A program made the translations under genes and the position numbers. A model generated the notes under the pieces. It did no database searches. It was not told the origin of the DNA and saw only the letters and a program-made list of their open reading frames with translations. From positions 85,449-149,448 of the forward strand of contig KN880469.1 of the NCBI GenBank assembly GCA_000934385.1: a DNA stretch of 64,000 nucleotides. Direction: 5' to 3'. Below, one piece after another: positions 33,001 to 45,339 of this stretch (position 1 is the first letter of the stretch; every line of letters starts with the position of its first letter). The DNA is from Cylindrobasidium torrendii FP15055 ss-10. Lineage: Eukaryota; Basidiomycota; Agaricomycetes; Agaricales; Physalacriaceae.

Positions 33001-36000
33001 ACTCATCGAACTTGTCCAGAGCTCGTCCATAAAGCAGCATGCTCCGCAAGTGAGTATCTGAAGCCGTGTACTCCAGTGACGAACTGACCTGTATCCTAGA
33101 TCATGGTAACTCTCCAGACCATGATCAACTTACCTGTGACCGCTGCAAGCGCGCTCGATGTCTGGTTGAAATTCCTTAAAACATTAGCCGCAGAGGACGA
33201 AACTGTGACCACGATATACTTTGGTACGACGAGTGCTACTCTAGCGTATTTGTGGCCTCGATTTTCGGACAAGCTCCGCGGTTTGGCACAGCTCATCTTC
33301 GACTACATGATCAAACTTGGTCATGGCCATCCCGATACTCTTCGGGATGTTGTATCGCTGTCCGGGGTTCCAGGGCTAGAAAAGCACGCTCGTTATCTTG
33401 AAAAAAGTCGGCGGGGGTGGACAGCAGCAATGAAATTCCAAAATATTTTAGATCGACTCGATTCGCCCAACATTGTTGTCGCCATCCAGAGTCTTGTCGA
33501 ACTAAAGGCCTTTTTCACCACAGAGCAGGAATTTGCTACTTCCTTGACACTGGGCGACTCATTCGACCCTGCAGTTGGCCAACTCATTACCCGATTGTTC
33601 ATGAATGCAGCTCGTGAAGGGGATGATACCGAAACCCTTCGCCTCCTCGCATTCGAATGCATTGGTATCCTTGGTGCAGTCGATCCCGACCGGACACTCT
33701 TCCCGACACAACGGGCCTCGATGGTGCTGCTGGAGAACTTCGATGACGGGAACGAGAACGAAGAATTCGCCTGCCATGTACTCGTCAATCTCCTTGTTCC
33801 CGCCTTTAGGTCCACATCGGAGACTACCTATCAATCCCGCCTAGCTTTCAGCATACAGATGATTCTCAAGCAATGCGGGTTCACGCCAGACCTTCTAAAG
33901 ACCGACGAGATACCGAAGGCATCACCTCTCATGCGCTCCCGAAAGAGGTGGAGGGCGTTAGAGCAGCACGTTGTGGAGACCGTCACCCCGTTTTTGGCCG
34001 GCAAGTTCTCGTATGAACCTCAAGCATCGAGACAGACACAATCACCTATTTACCCATGCAAGTCGACGTACCGCGAATGGACACAACTCTGGACAGAGCA
34101 TCTGATGTCACTCGTGAAGGCAGATTCTGCTGCTGGTGCAATTTTCCGCCCGCTGTACGCGTCAGTCAACCACAACGACGTTTTCGTTGCGCACAGCCTG
34201 TTGCCACATTTAGTTCTGCACCATCTACTTTCCGGGGACGGCGATGTAGTTGAGGGCATCAGATTGGAATTGACGACTGTTCTGGAGGATCAAGTGAATC
34301 TGGATAGCACATCCACCTCTGACAAACGCCTGCTTAGTGCCCAGGTGACATTTTCTGTTTTTCATTTTCTGAACGGCGTTGAACGCCCACTTAGGCTGTT
34401 TTCATTCTGCTTGACCACCTCAACAGATGGCTTCGCTTGGCCCGCCAGAAGCGAAACACAACGCAGAGGCAGGCAGAGAGACAAGGCAACAGCAAAGAAG
34501 CGCGACGAATGAGGGCTGAACTTGCGCGGTGGGACAAACACCTTGAACAGATTGAATCAATTCTTTCCATCAACGACGCACTCATGGCCAAGGCCGCGTT
34601 CAAGTCCAAATCGTATGCGCGCGCGCTGATGAGTTTTGAGCATCAAGCAGTGGCGATGCAGCATAATAACAGCCCCGAGCTGCCCGCATTGTATGAGAAG
34701 ATGCATGAGCTCTATTCGCATTTGGATGAACCGGACGGAATGGAAGGGCTGTCGACGATGATTCCTGCGCCTAGCTTGGAACATCAGACGCTCGAGCACC
34801 AGGCAATGGGAAGATGGACATCGGCTCAGAGTTGTTGGGAGGTACGCCTACAGCAATCTCCGGATAACCTGGATTGCCATCTGGGATTGCTTCGATGCCT
34901 CAGAAACTTGGGGCACTACGGTGGGCTTCTTTTGTGAGTTCTGTACATCGCTAACCGTTGGCCAGATACTTTGTCTACTCATGTACGTGGTGTGCTTGTT
35001 CGGCGACCAGAATGGGGCCATGCATTGGCGAGATACCAGGTTGAGAGTGCGTGGATGATGGGTGCATGGGATGAAGTGCGCATCATCTGCGAGGAGAACG
35101 AACAGTCCGACCCGGAACTAGCCCTCGGAAGACTCATCCTGGCAATCCATTCTGGTGACACAGCAGCCATCAAGGAGGCGCTATCTACCGCCAGGCTCAT
35201 TCTTGGAGCGCCCATAGCTGCTGCTGGCGTGGACGGGTACAGGCGCACATACGATAGCGTCCTCGATCTTCATCTCATCCATGAGCTTGCCGACATCTAC
35301 AATTTCATGTCTCATCCGAAGAGCATGAGGGATGAGAAAGCAAGGGTAGTAGGCTTGAACAAATTTAGGGAGGTGTTGACAGCGCGCTTGGAGGCAACTC
35401 TGCCTACTTTCCGGAATCGCGAGCCAATCTTGAGTATGCGCCGAACGGCGTTCCGTCTATCGTGTGTATCCCTCTGAACATCAACTTGAACACTCAGGCT
35501 TGCTGACGCTTATTTCATAGCCCATCGGAGTACGCAAAAACAGAGACGGACAAGAGTTGGCTCGCGACAGCCAAGATTGCGAGACGGTCGAACCAAATGC
35601 AGGTTGCATACAGCGCTTTGCTGCAAGCTCAATCTTCGGGATACGCTGGGGCTTTCATCGAAAGTGCAAAAGTCATGAAGGGTACCGATTCAAGTGGAGC
35701 CGTCGCTCAACTGCGCAAATCCATGCAGCTCTTCAATCAGGATTTGACGAATGACCGCCACGCTATCGCGGGCGAGACCGACGCAGAGCGACAATTGATG
35801 AAAGCCAAAGTGAAGCCAGCCATTGGTATGGTGCTAGTAAACTGAGCTTCTCTGCAGGCAATGACTCTACTGGCTCGTTGGAAATGCGAGCTGCAGATGT
35901 CAGACGCGAAAGATCTGAGCGACGAGTTCCAGGCAGCCGCAAAGATTGCGATGGAGTGAGTTTTTCCGTCACTAAGATATAGCCCCCTGCTAACGTTTTT

Positions 36001-38221
36001 GGCCAGATGGGAGAGTGGGCATTTCTACTTTGGCCAATTCCAAGACGTATGCTATAAGGGACTGCACAGGAAGGATCGAATCGTTCTGTATGCTAGTGAC
36101 TTCGACTATTTGCTGGATCACTCACGCCTTTCCAGCGGTTTCCGGCGCATGGCAACAGTCATCGACAGTTATGCGAACGCGATCAAGTGTGGTTCAAAGT
36201 TTATCTACCAAACGGTACCGCGGTTTCTCTCTATTTGGTGGGAGATGAATAAGTTGCATGCCGACGGTGCTTGCCCACTGGACGGACAAAAGGATTATAT
36301 AAAGCTCGTCAACCAAGTCAACAGTGCAGCTGACATTGCCTTCCGCCAAGCCCCAGCCTATCAGGTAAATAATTCGTATGTTCTTCTTAGGTGGTTGTCC
36401 TAATATCAAGCAGTGGTACACCGCGTTCCCTCAAATTGTATCTCGCATTGGTGCGGACTTCCCTGACGACAAATACGAAAAATATTGGCAAACGCTCATC
36501 GTACGGATCCTGAACGAATACCCAGAGCAGGCCATATGGCTATTCGTCGCCACTCTGAATTCGAAGGACAAGCGCAGAGAAGAGAGAGCTAGAAACATCA
36601 AGGACATCATCAAGGCATGCAAGGTCATAATAGTGATGAGGAAGTTGCTCACCGGACTTATCGCAGACCTCCGGCCCTCCTAATGCGAAGACATACATGA
36701 CACAGTGTACCAAACTCACGACCGATTTCCTGACGCTGATTGAATACACACCGTCTAAGGAAGTCTCGCGAATGGACATGGAGCACTACTCCCCAGGGCT
36801 CTTAAGATTATCAAAGAACTCCAAGGTCATCATCCCTCTCATAGAGTCTCTAACGATTCGACTTCCGGCCTCTTCATCCACCCGGGACACACGTTATCAA
36901 CCTTTCCCTCCGAATCTGCCTACCTTCCAAGGTAAGAGTCGATTGATATTCCCCGACTCGACCAAAGCAAACCTTCAACAGACTTCGAAAGGGATGTTCC
37001 GGTGATGAGCAGTCTCGCGCGACCAAAGAAAATTAGTGCTACAGGTAGCAATGGTCAACGTTACGCGTTCTTGGGAAAACCGCTGGATGACCTGCGCAAG
37101 GACGCGCGTGTGATGGATCTCTTCAATATTATCAACAAACTGCTGAACACCAACCCCGACTCACGTAAACGCCAGCTGCACATTCGCACGTACGGTGTGA
37201 TGCCGCTGAACGAAACGTGTGGCCTAATTCAATGGATACCAAAGACGTTGACGGTGCGCTCTGCGCTTAACCCCAACCTGCTGAGTCAAAAAGTAAGCCT
37301 CCGCCACATCCAACTGTTCCAAAACTCATTTGTACCATAGGATGGTGACAAACTGAACAAACTTCCGGATGACAACGACGCTGTGATCATGTTCCGCAAA
37401 ATATGTGCTGTGTACGTGCCCTACTTTGCGTCTGGATTATTTCTCACCATCAGAAAAGACGCCCCGTAAAATTGGGCAGCTGGTTTGTGGAGACCTTCCC
37501 CGAGCCCTCTGCATGGCTTGCAGCACGGATCGCGTATGCGCGCACGCTTGCAGTCATGTCCATCGTCGGATACATCCTTGGACTCGGCGACAGGCATTGC
37601 GAGAACATCCTGCTCGATGTGAACACAGGCGAAGTTATGCACGTCGACTTCAACGTCCTCTTCGATAAAGGGAAACACCTGAAAATTGCTGAGCGCGTTC
37701 CATTCCGATTGACGAGGAATATACTGGACGGACTGGGCATCACGGGCAGCGAGGGACCCTACCGTGTTGCTTGCGAGCTAGCAATGGATATCGTGCGCAA
37801 CAATATGGATCCACTTGTAGCGGTCTTGGAAGCATTCGTGCATGACCCACTTTCAGAGTTCAATGAAGACAAGGTCAAAGACGTACGTGGTATTCCATGG
37901 ACTCTCACGCAGGACACTCATGATGGTCGTACAGATTCGCGAGAAAAAAGAGGCTGCGCACAGCCGTAGGAAACAGGAACAGAGAGAGCAGGCCCTCAAG
38001 GTGGCAATTTTGCCCAATCGCGCGGATATGTCCATTGAAGAGATCGCCAAGTCTGTGCTCGATGTCGTGAAGTGCAAGCTACGAGGGGAGTATGGGGGAT
38101 GGACGTCTGACTTCCAAGGGAAACCCAAGCCTACGAAGGAGCTTGTAAGTCATCTCATAGCAGATGCAACGAATGAGGTGTATCTGGCGAGGATGTACTC
38201 TGGTTGGGCTGCATATTTATG
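30020..38221 (+). CDS. mec1: Mec1/ATR-type checkpoint PI3K-like kinase
   Basis: A giant multi-exon gene encodes roughly 2,300-2,400 residues. The N-terminal two thirds are helical repeats with a UME/FAT-type region (for example VRRPEWGHALARYQVESAWM). The kinase part has YAFLGKPLDDLRKDARVMD with the ATP-site Lys, then YGVMPLNETCGLIQWI. The catalytic loop is GLGDRHCENILLD and the activation-loop motif HVDFNVLFDKG, then VPFRLTRNILDGLG. The C-terminal FATC end is VYLARMYSGWAAYL, close to the ATR consensus. ATR kinases with their Ddc2/ATRIP partner respond to RPA-coated single-stranded DNA and activate Chk1/Rad53. It is head to head with spt3. Exon joins in the long middle part are approximate. 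Confidence 0.92.
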
Positions 38222-38710
38222 ATATGAAAGTACTATAGACAATGACTTTGCTTTGCTCGATATAGGGAACGGTAGTATTCCAGACGAAGGAGTCAAAGGA
38301 GTAGCTAGAATCTGTTGAACGAGTAACGTAGGTTTGAGCCCATGGCCTAGAGGTAGATCTTCGACAAGCATAGTGAAAGGTTGGTGCTCTTGCAAGATAC
38401 TCAAGATCGGAGATGTTCTATCACATTGCATGCATACGCAACGTCCGTGCAAAATATTGCGAAAAGCCTTGGCTCGAGATTGACAAGACTGGCACGGACG
38501 ATTTGTCACGAGTTGGCGGAATAACGAGAGTTCTGCCTGAGTCTAATATGACCTTGCCATGCCCATGCCCTGATAGAGGTTGAACCAGAGCGAGTCCCAG
38601 CGCGAAAGACGAGAACATGGAAGGAAATCGTGCGGTTATGATTGGTTCTCAGAATTGATGGTGGGTGTGGTCACAGGCATGTTGATTTGTGAAATGCAAT
38701 ACGTCTAGAT
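38222..38710. other. Intergenic between convergent genes
   Basis: About 490 bp separate the 3' ends of mec1 (+) and the Cox7a-like gene (-). I see no gene or repeat here. Confidence 0.5.
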
Positions 38711-39126
38711 TTACTCCTCCTTGCCATAGCCCTAAACAGTTGTGAATGAGAGAGCAAATGTGTAGCCAGGGTACGCACGAAGACTAGGGCACCAACTCCA
38801 TAGACGCCGTAGACAGCGGTGGCAGCGAACAGGCCTTGGAAGGAACCTGGGTGGCTTGTAAGGTTGAGATATGGGGTACATGAGGATAGTACGCACGGAC
38901 GCGGAAGGAGCGCCCGGGGCCCTTGAGGTGGACGGGCTTCGGGTCATTCTGCGAGAGCGTTGTGAGATGATTATTTTCACAAACGCATGCGGCGGACGCA
39001 CCTGGTACATGACCTGCTTCTGCAGAATATCATAAGGACCTGTGCGGATCCACTTTATCAGAAAAATTGCAGCAGACGATGCGCCGACGACGACGAACGG
39101 TAGACGATGCTGTCAAGGAGACCCAT
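38711..39126 (-). CDS. Cytochrome c oxidase subunit 7a-like protein
   Basis: Four short exons give about 66 residues. Exon 1 MGLLDSIVY joins across a GTTCGT intron to RPYDILQKQVMYQ. Then come NDPKPVHLKGPGRSFRV, SFQGLFAATAVYGVYGVGAL and a last exon ending GYGKEE. The order of a short N-terminal helix, a VHLKGPG turn and one membrane span is that of Cox7a-type subunits of complex IV in the mitochondrial inner membrane. Other tiny inner-membrane subunits cannot be excluded. It is divergent from yaf9 with 150 bp between starts. Confidence 0.5.
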
Positions 39127-39276
39127 GGCGATGTCGATGCTGGTGGTAGCGGTGGATGGTGGTGGTTAAAAGGCAGGCGGGATTTTCCGGAGAGGCCAAC
39201 TGCCAGCGGGTCGGCCAGAGGCCTCGGCCTCAATCACGCAGTCTGGTCTGTCGATCGACCACCATCATCCTCCCCC

Positions 39277-40160
39277 ATGGCTGACCGCGTCCGTGTTCGA
39301 GTGTGTGTTGTATCGCGTCCAAATAATGCAGAAAATAACCAGATATTCCCTAGGGAATATCCATCCACCGGCCCATCATCTACGGGAACACCGCCGTCGT
39401 TCTTACCCAGCAAGAACGCGAGGCTCTGCGGCGCGAAGGCAAAGAGAGCCACACCCACCGCTGGACGGTCGCCGTCCGCAGCGCAGCTTCCAAACCAGAC
39501 TCGGGAATAGTTGGCGGTGCGGACGATATCAGCACATATATCAAGCGCGTCAACTTCAAACTGCACGAAACTTATCCCACACCAAATCGCGGTAAGTGAC
39601 CGCTTGCCACTTCCTTCCAACTCTCCCCCAATCTCAGGTTCACAGTTGTTGATGCACCGGGGCCTTTTGAAATTACCGAGACAGGATGGGGAGAATTCGA
39701 CGTCTTCATCCGCATCACGTTCATCCCAGAGTCTGGCGAAAAGCCACACTCGTTCTACCACCACCTGAAATTACATCCTTGGAACGAGACAAACGAACCA
39801 GAGATCCCGCCGCTTGAAGAAGCCATCCGTGCTGGGCCTGTGCATGCCTGGCAGTACGACGAAGTTGTCTTCAACGAGCCCTACAACAATTTCTTACAGA
39901 CGTTGACCGCACATCCACCAACGCCCCTTCCACTCATCAAGCGACGGCCAGCCCCATATCATTCAGCTCATACCGCAAGCCTTCCAGACACTAAGATGCC
40001 GGGCACGCCAGAGTATAACCAATTGATGATAGAGGATGAGGCTGAACGACTGCGAAACGCAACCGCGGCAATCAATGCAGATTCGGAGAGGACGAAGGCG
40101 CTCACGGCGGCGAAAGAAAAAGAACTACTCTTTCTCAAACGTAAATTTGGAGAGGTATAA
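39277..40160 (+). CDS. yaf9: YEATS-domain chromatin protein Yaf9
   Basis: Exon 1 encodes MADRVRVR. Exon 2 begins [18 protein letters not shown], the diagnostic YEATS opening, with [14 protein letters not shown]. The next exon starts at the second possible AG (CACAG) and gives [20 protein letters not shown] and FIRITFIPE, with GW contributing to the acyl-lysine pocket. [12 protein letters not shown] and [10 protein letters not shown] follow. The C-terminus is a coiled coil ([20 protein letters not shown]) as in Yaf9/GAS41. Yaf9 is shared by the SWR1 remodeller and NuA4 acetyltransferase and reads acetylated H3. Length is about 250 residues. Confidence 0.9.
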
Positions 40161-40298
40161 TAACCCTGTATTCTCTTTCTTGTACTTGTATCTAATCTTG
40201 CTAATTTCCGTGTATGTTTGTCTGAACCTGAGCCAGGTGAACATGAATATCTACAAAGGTAACTCCTATCGTACACACAACGTGCGTCCAAATTATCT

Positions 40299-41131
40299 TC
40301 AAACCGTTACCTTCTTCTCAAGGAATTCGCTCCATTCCTTCTCACCCCATCCCGACGAGACCTCGTTTGCCACAATACCGTCCCAGAGAACCGTAGGGGA
40401 GACATGAATACTGTTCTGGCGCGAGAACTTGATGGTGTACTTGAGGTCCTCGGTGACCGCCACACCTCCATTGTTCGTCGACTGGGGTGTTACAAGGTTG
40501 ATGAATTCAGTAGTTGCGGCGTCCGACCAGCCAGCATTGCCCAGAGACTCAGCGGCGAGTGCAGCGAGTTTCTGACGGACTTGGGTGGGGCTCAGGTCGA
40601 GAGTGGGCTTGTCGTAGTATTCTTCTTGGTGCTTGAAGAGCTAGAAAACGCGTGAGGAAAGTTCTGTATGTGCTAGGATGAGGCGCACTGCAAGAGAATA
40701 CGGCCAGTACGCTTCGGGTTTGATACGAGCGACCTATCTTCTGTGAGAACGTAGCTGTCTAACGTGAAGGCCAGACATACCGCAAGTGCGGCTTCGTGGG
40801 TGTATAGCGAAGAGCCGTGCCAGGGTTGGACTTGGAGACGCGCGATAACCTTGACTTTGCCATCGTACTTGCCGCCTTTAGAGAGGAGGGGCCGCAAGAC
40901 GGATTCTATCCCACCGTTGGCTATCTTTGCACTGTGTGGATGGTTACAATCCACAGATTTGCGAGTGATGGACGACCACAAACCTGAATGGGCAGACATA
41001 GTCCACTGGCAATTGGTTAGTGGGCGTCAACACTAGGCAATGAAGTTGGACGTACAGAAGATATCGAGTGTGTGCGGCGCGTCAGCCTTGCCGACGACAA
41101 CAAAGTGGCTGAGGGATGGTGCGAGGGCCAT
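40299..41131 (-). CDS. Thioredoxin-fold (DsbA-like) protein
   Basis: Five exons. The start MALAPSLSHFVVVGKADAPH leads across an intron to LDYVCPFSAKIANGG, where CPFS takes the place of a CxxC active site. The second cysteine is Ser, as in many DsbA-like or glutathione-transferase-like proteins. Later exons give VKVIARLQVQPWHGSSLYTH, EEYYDKPTLDLSPTQVRQKL and HVSPTVLWDGIVANEVSSGW, where the SPTV Pro is the cis-proline expected opposite the active site. The C-terminus is EFLEKKVTV. A cytosolic thiol-disulphide or related enzyme is likely. No signal peptide is seen. The substrate is unknown. Confidence 0.6.
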
Positions 41132-41465
41132 TTGATGTGAGAGTCGAGGTGATGGTGGTTGGAAGGAAAGGAAAGCCTGGCGAGCCTTTTTATCGTCGTT
41201 GGGAATGACGCCATCTTTCGGTTAGGACAGACAGATGGATCCGATTCACGCAGACGCGCTTAGAGCACTAAAACGTGATGGATGGCTTAGCAATGGCCTG
41301 CGCTGGATCACGGGCACAGTGGTGGATGTGTAAATCTCTTGCCATTCCACTCGGGTAGTCACCCGCGGGCAAATTCCATAGCGAAGCAAAGATGGTGATA
41401 GACTGCGATTAGGTACAGCAACAATGTATAGCGCGAGGTAGGAGAGAAATGGTGCAAGTGGTGCT
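41132..41465. other. Intergenic, no gene seen
   Basis: 334 bp separate two minus-strand genes. It holds the promoter of the thioredoxin-fold gene and the 3' end of hot13. No other feature was seen. Confidence 0.5.
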
Positions 41466-42004
41466 TCAGAAGTCGAGCTTTTCGTCGAGCTCATCATCGT
41501 TCCATATCGTGCGAATCTTCGTTTGCTTCACGCGCTCATCCTTCAGCATACTGCACAAAGGGTGAGCACGATGTCCCAGGTCGCGAAATTAGCACGCACC
41601 GATTGTCCACTCGAGCATCTCCACCCTCTACACCCACGACCGCTTGTGGTGTCTTTGCATCAATGACCTACGGAGAAGACGAGTTAGATATGCGATGATG
41701 GGCGGCACTATAACACACATAATGGTTGTCACAATGCGGGCAGTATTCATCACTGTCCTCGTAGGTGGTCATATCCTTCCTGAACGCCTTCTTGCACTTT
41801 TTGCACATAAACGCCATCTCAATAGTCTTTGCGAGGTTGTGATCCTGCGTCTCGGCGTGACATTCCGGACAGTCGAACCATTTCTTGCAGCATGGCGCGC
41901 GAATGGATACTTGAGCGTTGAGGACGTGTTTGCTGAATGCGGAGGTCGGTAAATGCGCGTTGGAATGGACTGGTTAGAGCGGTGCGAGCAATTTCTCACC
42001 ACAT
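41466..42004 (-). CDS. hot13: CHY zinc-finger protein, Hot13-like
   Basis: The first exon seems to be only five bases, ATGTG, spliced by GTGAGA to CATTCAG into MCKHVLNAQVSIRAPCCKKW. The domain continues FDCPECHAETQDHNLAKT, MAFMCKKCKKAFRKDMTTY and DEYCPHCDNHY. The Cys/His spacing matches the CHY zinc finger. The last exon ends KIRTIWNDDELDEKLDF. In yeast Hot13 sits in the mitochondrial intermembrane space and helps keep Mia40 active by binding zinc. Some family members have other roles, so function here is inferred. It is divergent from the cdc14 gene. Confidence 0.8.
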
Positions 42005-42357
42005 CGTAAGTAATACAATAGAAAGTGACTTGGCTGGAATATGGAAGTCGCAGGCAAAGTCAGATCGGCGGATTCGGCTACTGGTCCCGACAGAGAGCAT
42101 GACCGCGTATATGCCCAATCTTGCCCTGTCTGTAGCACATGCTGCCCAAAAAGTGGCTGTTTCTGCTATTAAACGCGTCTATATGCGCCCGAAAAATCGG
42201 TGGAAGGCGCAAAGAGGCGGTACGAGTGATCCAATCAGGTTCGCGGCACGTGTAGGCCTTGTTAGAACTTCAACTTGAACCAAACCCTCACCACACGACA
42301 CTGGACCGCAACACTCATTTATCTATCTCTCTCTCTTCCTCTCTCTGCTCACACACA
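42005..42357. promoter_or_regulatory. Bidirectional hot13-cdc14 promoter
   Basis: The region contains ACGCGT at 42173-42178 and a CCAAT box in GATCCAATCAGG near 42228-42239. A pyrimidine-rich tract (TCTCTCTCTTCCTCTCTCTG) precedes the cdc14 start, as is common before highly used fungal start sites. Confidence 0.35.
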
Positions 42358-43832
42358 ATGGGAGACCAACTGATGACTATACGAGGGATCATCCAGGACG
42401 CGTTGGATGATGTGCGTGGCAGCAAGTCCAACATGTTGCACGAGGCTGACCAGTGCTAGATCTTATCTCCTCGTTCTTCACTTTCCACTGTAACCTTCGC
42501 CTTCCGCCGCTTAGAACGCACGCTCGCCGACTACGTCCGAGGCGATGCTGAAAAGCTCGAGCTGTTTGTCGCCCTCCAACACACATTCGAATGCAATGGT
42601 ACTCCGCCGCCCATCCTGTTTCCGGACGTGACTGACCCCACCACAGTACCGTCGCGTCTTACACATTGGATAACACAAGCTACGCAAAAGCTCGAAGCTG
42701 CCGCGCTCGCTGCGGATCGTATGTCGCGCCGCCTTTCTTCCAACCGAACCGCAGCTTACAAGAGCGTAGCAAACCATGAACTTCTCACGCAACTTCCGCG
42801 CCAACTTACAGTCGCACTATCCATACTCCAAGGGATTGCCATGCTGCATGAACCCACCAAGGTCTTTCTTGGTCGTAAATATCCTATCGAGGTGTGCCAG
42901 TTCCCAACCATAGCAAGCTCACTGCTCATATACGCAGGTTATGATCGACCTCCTGCTTGCTTCACGGCATATCTCGCCAATCACAACGCCTACAAAATCC
43001 AAGACACCTGAATCGGTTCTTCCGCTTACCTCTGTTGTTCTGGATGCCCTTTTGTGCATACTCGTTGACGCGCCTGCCGCCCTCCGCGTCTTTGAAGAAT
43101 GCAAAGGCGTGCAAGCCATCGTCAAGATTCTCAAAAGAGCCGGCACTCCACGCGAGGTTCGGTGAGTACTATTGTATCGTCTATGATCTCGAACCTGACT
43201 TTGCCAGAATGAAATGTCTGGAATTCCTCTATTTCTATCTCCTCGACGAAGATACCGCCGAGTTGGAATTATCTTTTGAAGAACCCTCGACACCCAGACC
43301 AAACGCTCCCCCTTCCCGCGGCCCGTCCAAGAAACTGTTCCCAAATGCAACTCCCAGCCGGCCATCTCGCCAAGCGTCGTACTCAAGCAGCAGTAACTCG
43401 TCGCGCTCTACCTCTACAGGCTCCGTTTCAAGCGTATCTTCCCTCTCGAGTCCCCCTGCCTCGACAGCGACATCACCAACAAAGACGTCTTTCGTGTCTC
43501 CGCCATGTTCTCCCCCTCCTGCACAATCTCGCGTTAACCGTTCGTTGCGGATGCTCAAAGAAGTCGACTTTGTGCCGCAGAGCCCGATGCGCCCCAGCGC
43601 TCTCAAGCCTGGTCCAAACGCCTCGCGTCGCGTGCCCAGTTCACAGAACAACATGGCCCCGACGCAAGCAGCACCCCGATTGGCGTCGCCTTTCGGTTCA
43701 GATGCGTCGCCCAAGCCGAGAGGATTGACACGGTCGACGGAGGAAAAGAAAGAGTTTTTGGGTACGCTTATGGGCAATGTGGATGCGCTCGTCGAGGGGG
43801 TTCGAAAAGCAGGCATCTGGGGCCTCAACTGA
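42358..43832 (+). CDS. cdc14: Cdc14-type SIN component (Sid1-binding protein)
   Basis: Five or so exons. Exon 1 MGDQLMTIRGIIQDALDD joins to ILSPRSSLSTVTFAFRRLER and TLADYVRGDAEKLELFVALQ. Then come LPRQLTVALSILQGIAMLHE, FLGRKYPIEV, MIDLLLAS, SVVLDALLCILVDAPAALRV and MKCLEFLYFYLLDED. This matches the Cdc14 family of the septation initiation network, which partners the Sid1 kinase. It is not the Cdc14 phosphatase. The C-terminal half is Ser/Pro-rich and disordered, with a conserved-looking end (EFLGTLMGNVDALVEGVRKA). Confidence 0.75.
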
Positions 43833-44398
43833 GTCAGTCTGTCGTCGGTTTCTGTCACATATATATACCCAGTTTCTGGACGTTACATGCATACGAGTTT
43901 CTTTTCACCTATCGCTCGCTGTGGATATCGTATCTAACTCCTCCCATTTGTGTGGATATTCTGTAATTCATATCGGTTTCTTTGCCTTGCTACAGTGAGA
44001 TACCAGTGACCAGGAGTACGGCCACAATGAGAATGCTAGTCACTTAGACAAGCAGCTTGCAGGTCGGAAACGCCTTGCATGGATGCAAATTGTTTGAACG
44101 TCGGGCTTGCAAATGCCTTAGGACGACCAGTAGAAACAAGAAGCGACGCCCAAGTGACCAAGAGGCGCATGTATCCGCTGAACACATGCAGGGAAGAAGG
44201 CGAACGTGATTCAAACGGCAAAGCAGGAAGCACGACGTCAATGCATCGAGAAAGGTTTGTCATATTGGTACAAGTTGTTGTTGTTGCAAGATAATTTACA
44301 AGTGGGTTGGTCTAAGCGTACGCGTCAGCACCTGGGACTCGGACCCGCGGCGTCGGGGTAAGGCGAACTCACCCTTGGTTCATTTCGTGCGCCATAAT
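43833..44398. other. Intergenic between convergent genes
   Basis: About 565 bp between the cdc14 3' end and the small mitochondrial protein gene. I see no supported gene. Confidence 0.5.
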
Positions 44399-44752
44399 TT
44401 AGCTCCGTCCATGGCTATCCTTCCCCGCTGGTCCAGCGTTCTCGTCTACGTCCTTCTTGAGCTCGGGAACCGCGCCGTAGCGCTCCTTTGGTCCGGGAGC
44501 CTTGTATGGCTCGTCCTTGCTCATTGTCTTGAACGCTGCACCTGCGCCGACCTCGCTGTGCTTGGTCGTGGGCTGTTCGTAAGGTTTCTGGGCGGCGCCG
44601 TCGGGGTCGACGCGGTGGATCTTTGAGTCTGGCGGCGGAGACGCGTCGACGTCCTTGGAGTACGAGTCGGACGTGTGGGCTGAGAGCACGACGCGCGTAG
44701 TATGCAGACTGCGACGCGAGACGGCACGTGAAAGGAGAGTGAGTGTGTTCAT
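44399..44752 (-). CDS. Small protein with mitochondrial presequence
   Basis: A single exon of 117 codons. The start MNTLTLLSRAVSRRSLHTTR is rich in Arg, Ser and Leu without acids, a standard matrix-targeting presequence. The rest is hydrophilic with PYKAPGPKERYGAVPELKKD as its most distinctive stretch. It lacks membrane spans. I do not recognise the family. It is likely a mitochondrial matrix protein of fungi. Confidence 0.55.
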   Translation of the reverse strand: MNTLTLLSRAVSRRSLHTTRVVLSAHTSDSYSKDVDASPPPDSKIHRVDPDGAAQKPYEQPTTKHSEVGAGAAFKTMSKDEPYKAPGPKERYGAVPELKKDVDENAGPAGKDSHGRS

Positions 44753-45339
44753 ATCTGGGTGTGCTAATTGGAAGGCTTGGTGGTGATGGTGGTAAAGAGA
44801 GAAAAAAGCTGGGACTCAGTCGGCTCTTAGGCGGCGAGAAGGCGTCGAGTGAGACGTCATGAGACGCAACGTCATGGGGGCGCCGGCTGCCCCACACGCC
44901 ACAGTTCGCGACTTCGAACCCACCGCTTGTTCGTTCTTTCCTTACTATAATTGTTTGATTGCAGTAGACGTTTCATGGTTGTCCTTGTCTTCACAGGTGC
45001 TGTATCAAGCAGTGAGCCCCTCAAACCTTTGGACGTAGCATGAGAAACAGCGCAGATTATCCCTGCAGATACAGTAAGTTACAAGGCTCCCAACGAATGG
45101 TAGGTATAGATCAACCACATAAAAGTACACACATCATACATCTGTCCTTCCACGGGCGGTTGCCAATGCGTCGAGCCCGAGAACTCAGCACAGCTGAATC
45201 TCATAGTAGTAGCACGGCCAGCCAGTATAGTATACAGTATATCAGTGTTCTCTTCCCTCAACCCTGCTTCGACATTAGTAGCCATTCTCACGAACGGCTT
45301 CGCAATGTTTCCCGGCCACAACTCAGCTACATGGTCACC
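44753..45339. other. Intergenic, no gene seen
   Basis: About 590 bp hold the promoter of the small mitochondrial protein gene and the 3' region of the next minus-strand gene. No feature beyond that was seen. Confidence 0.45.
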
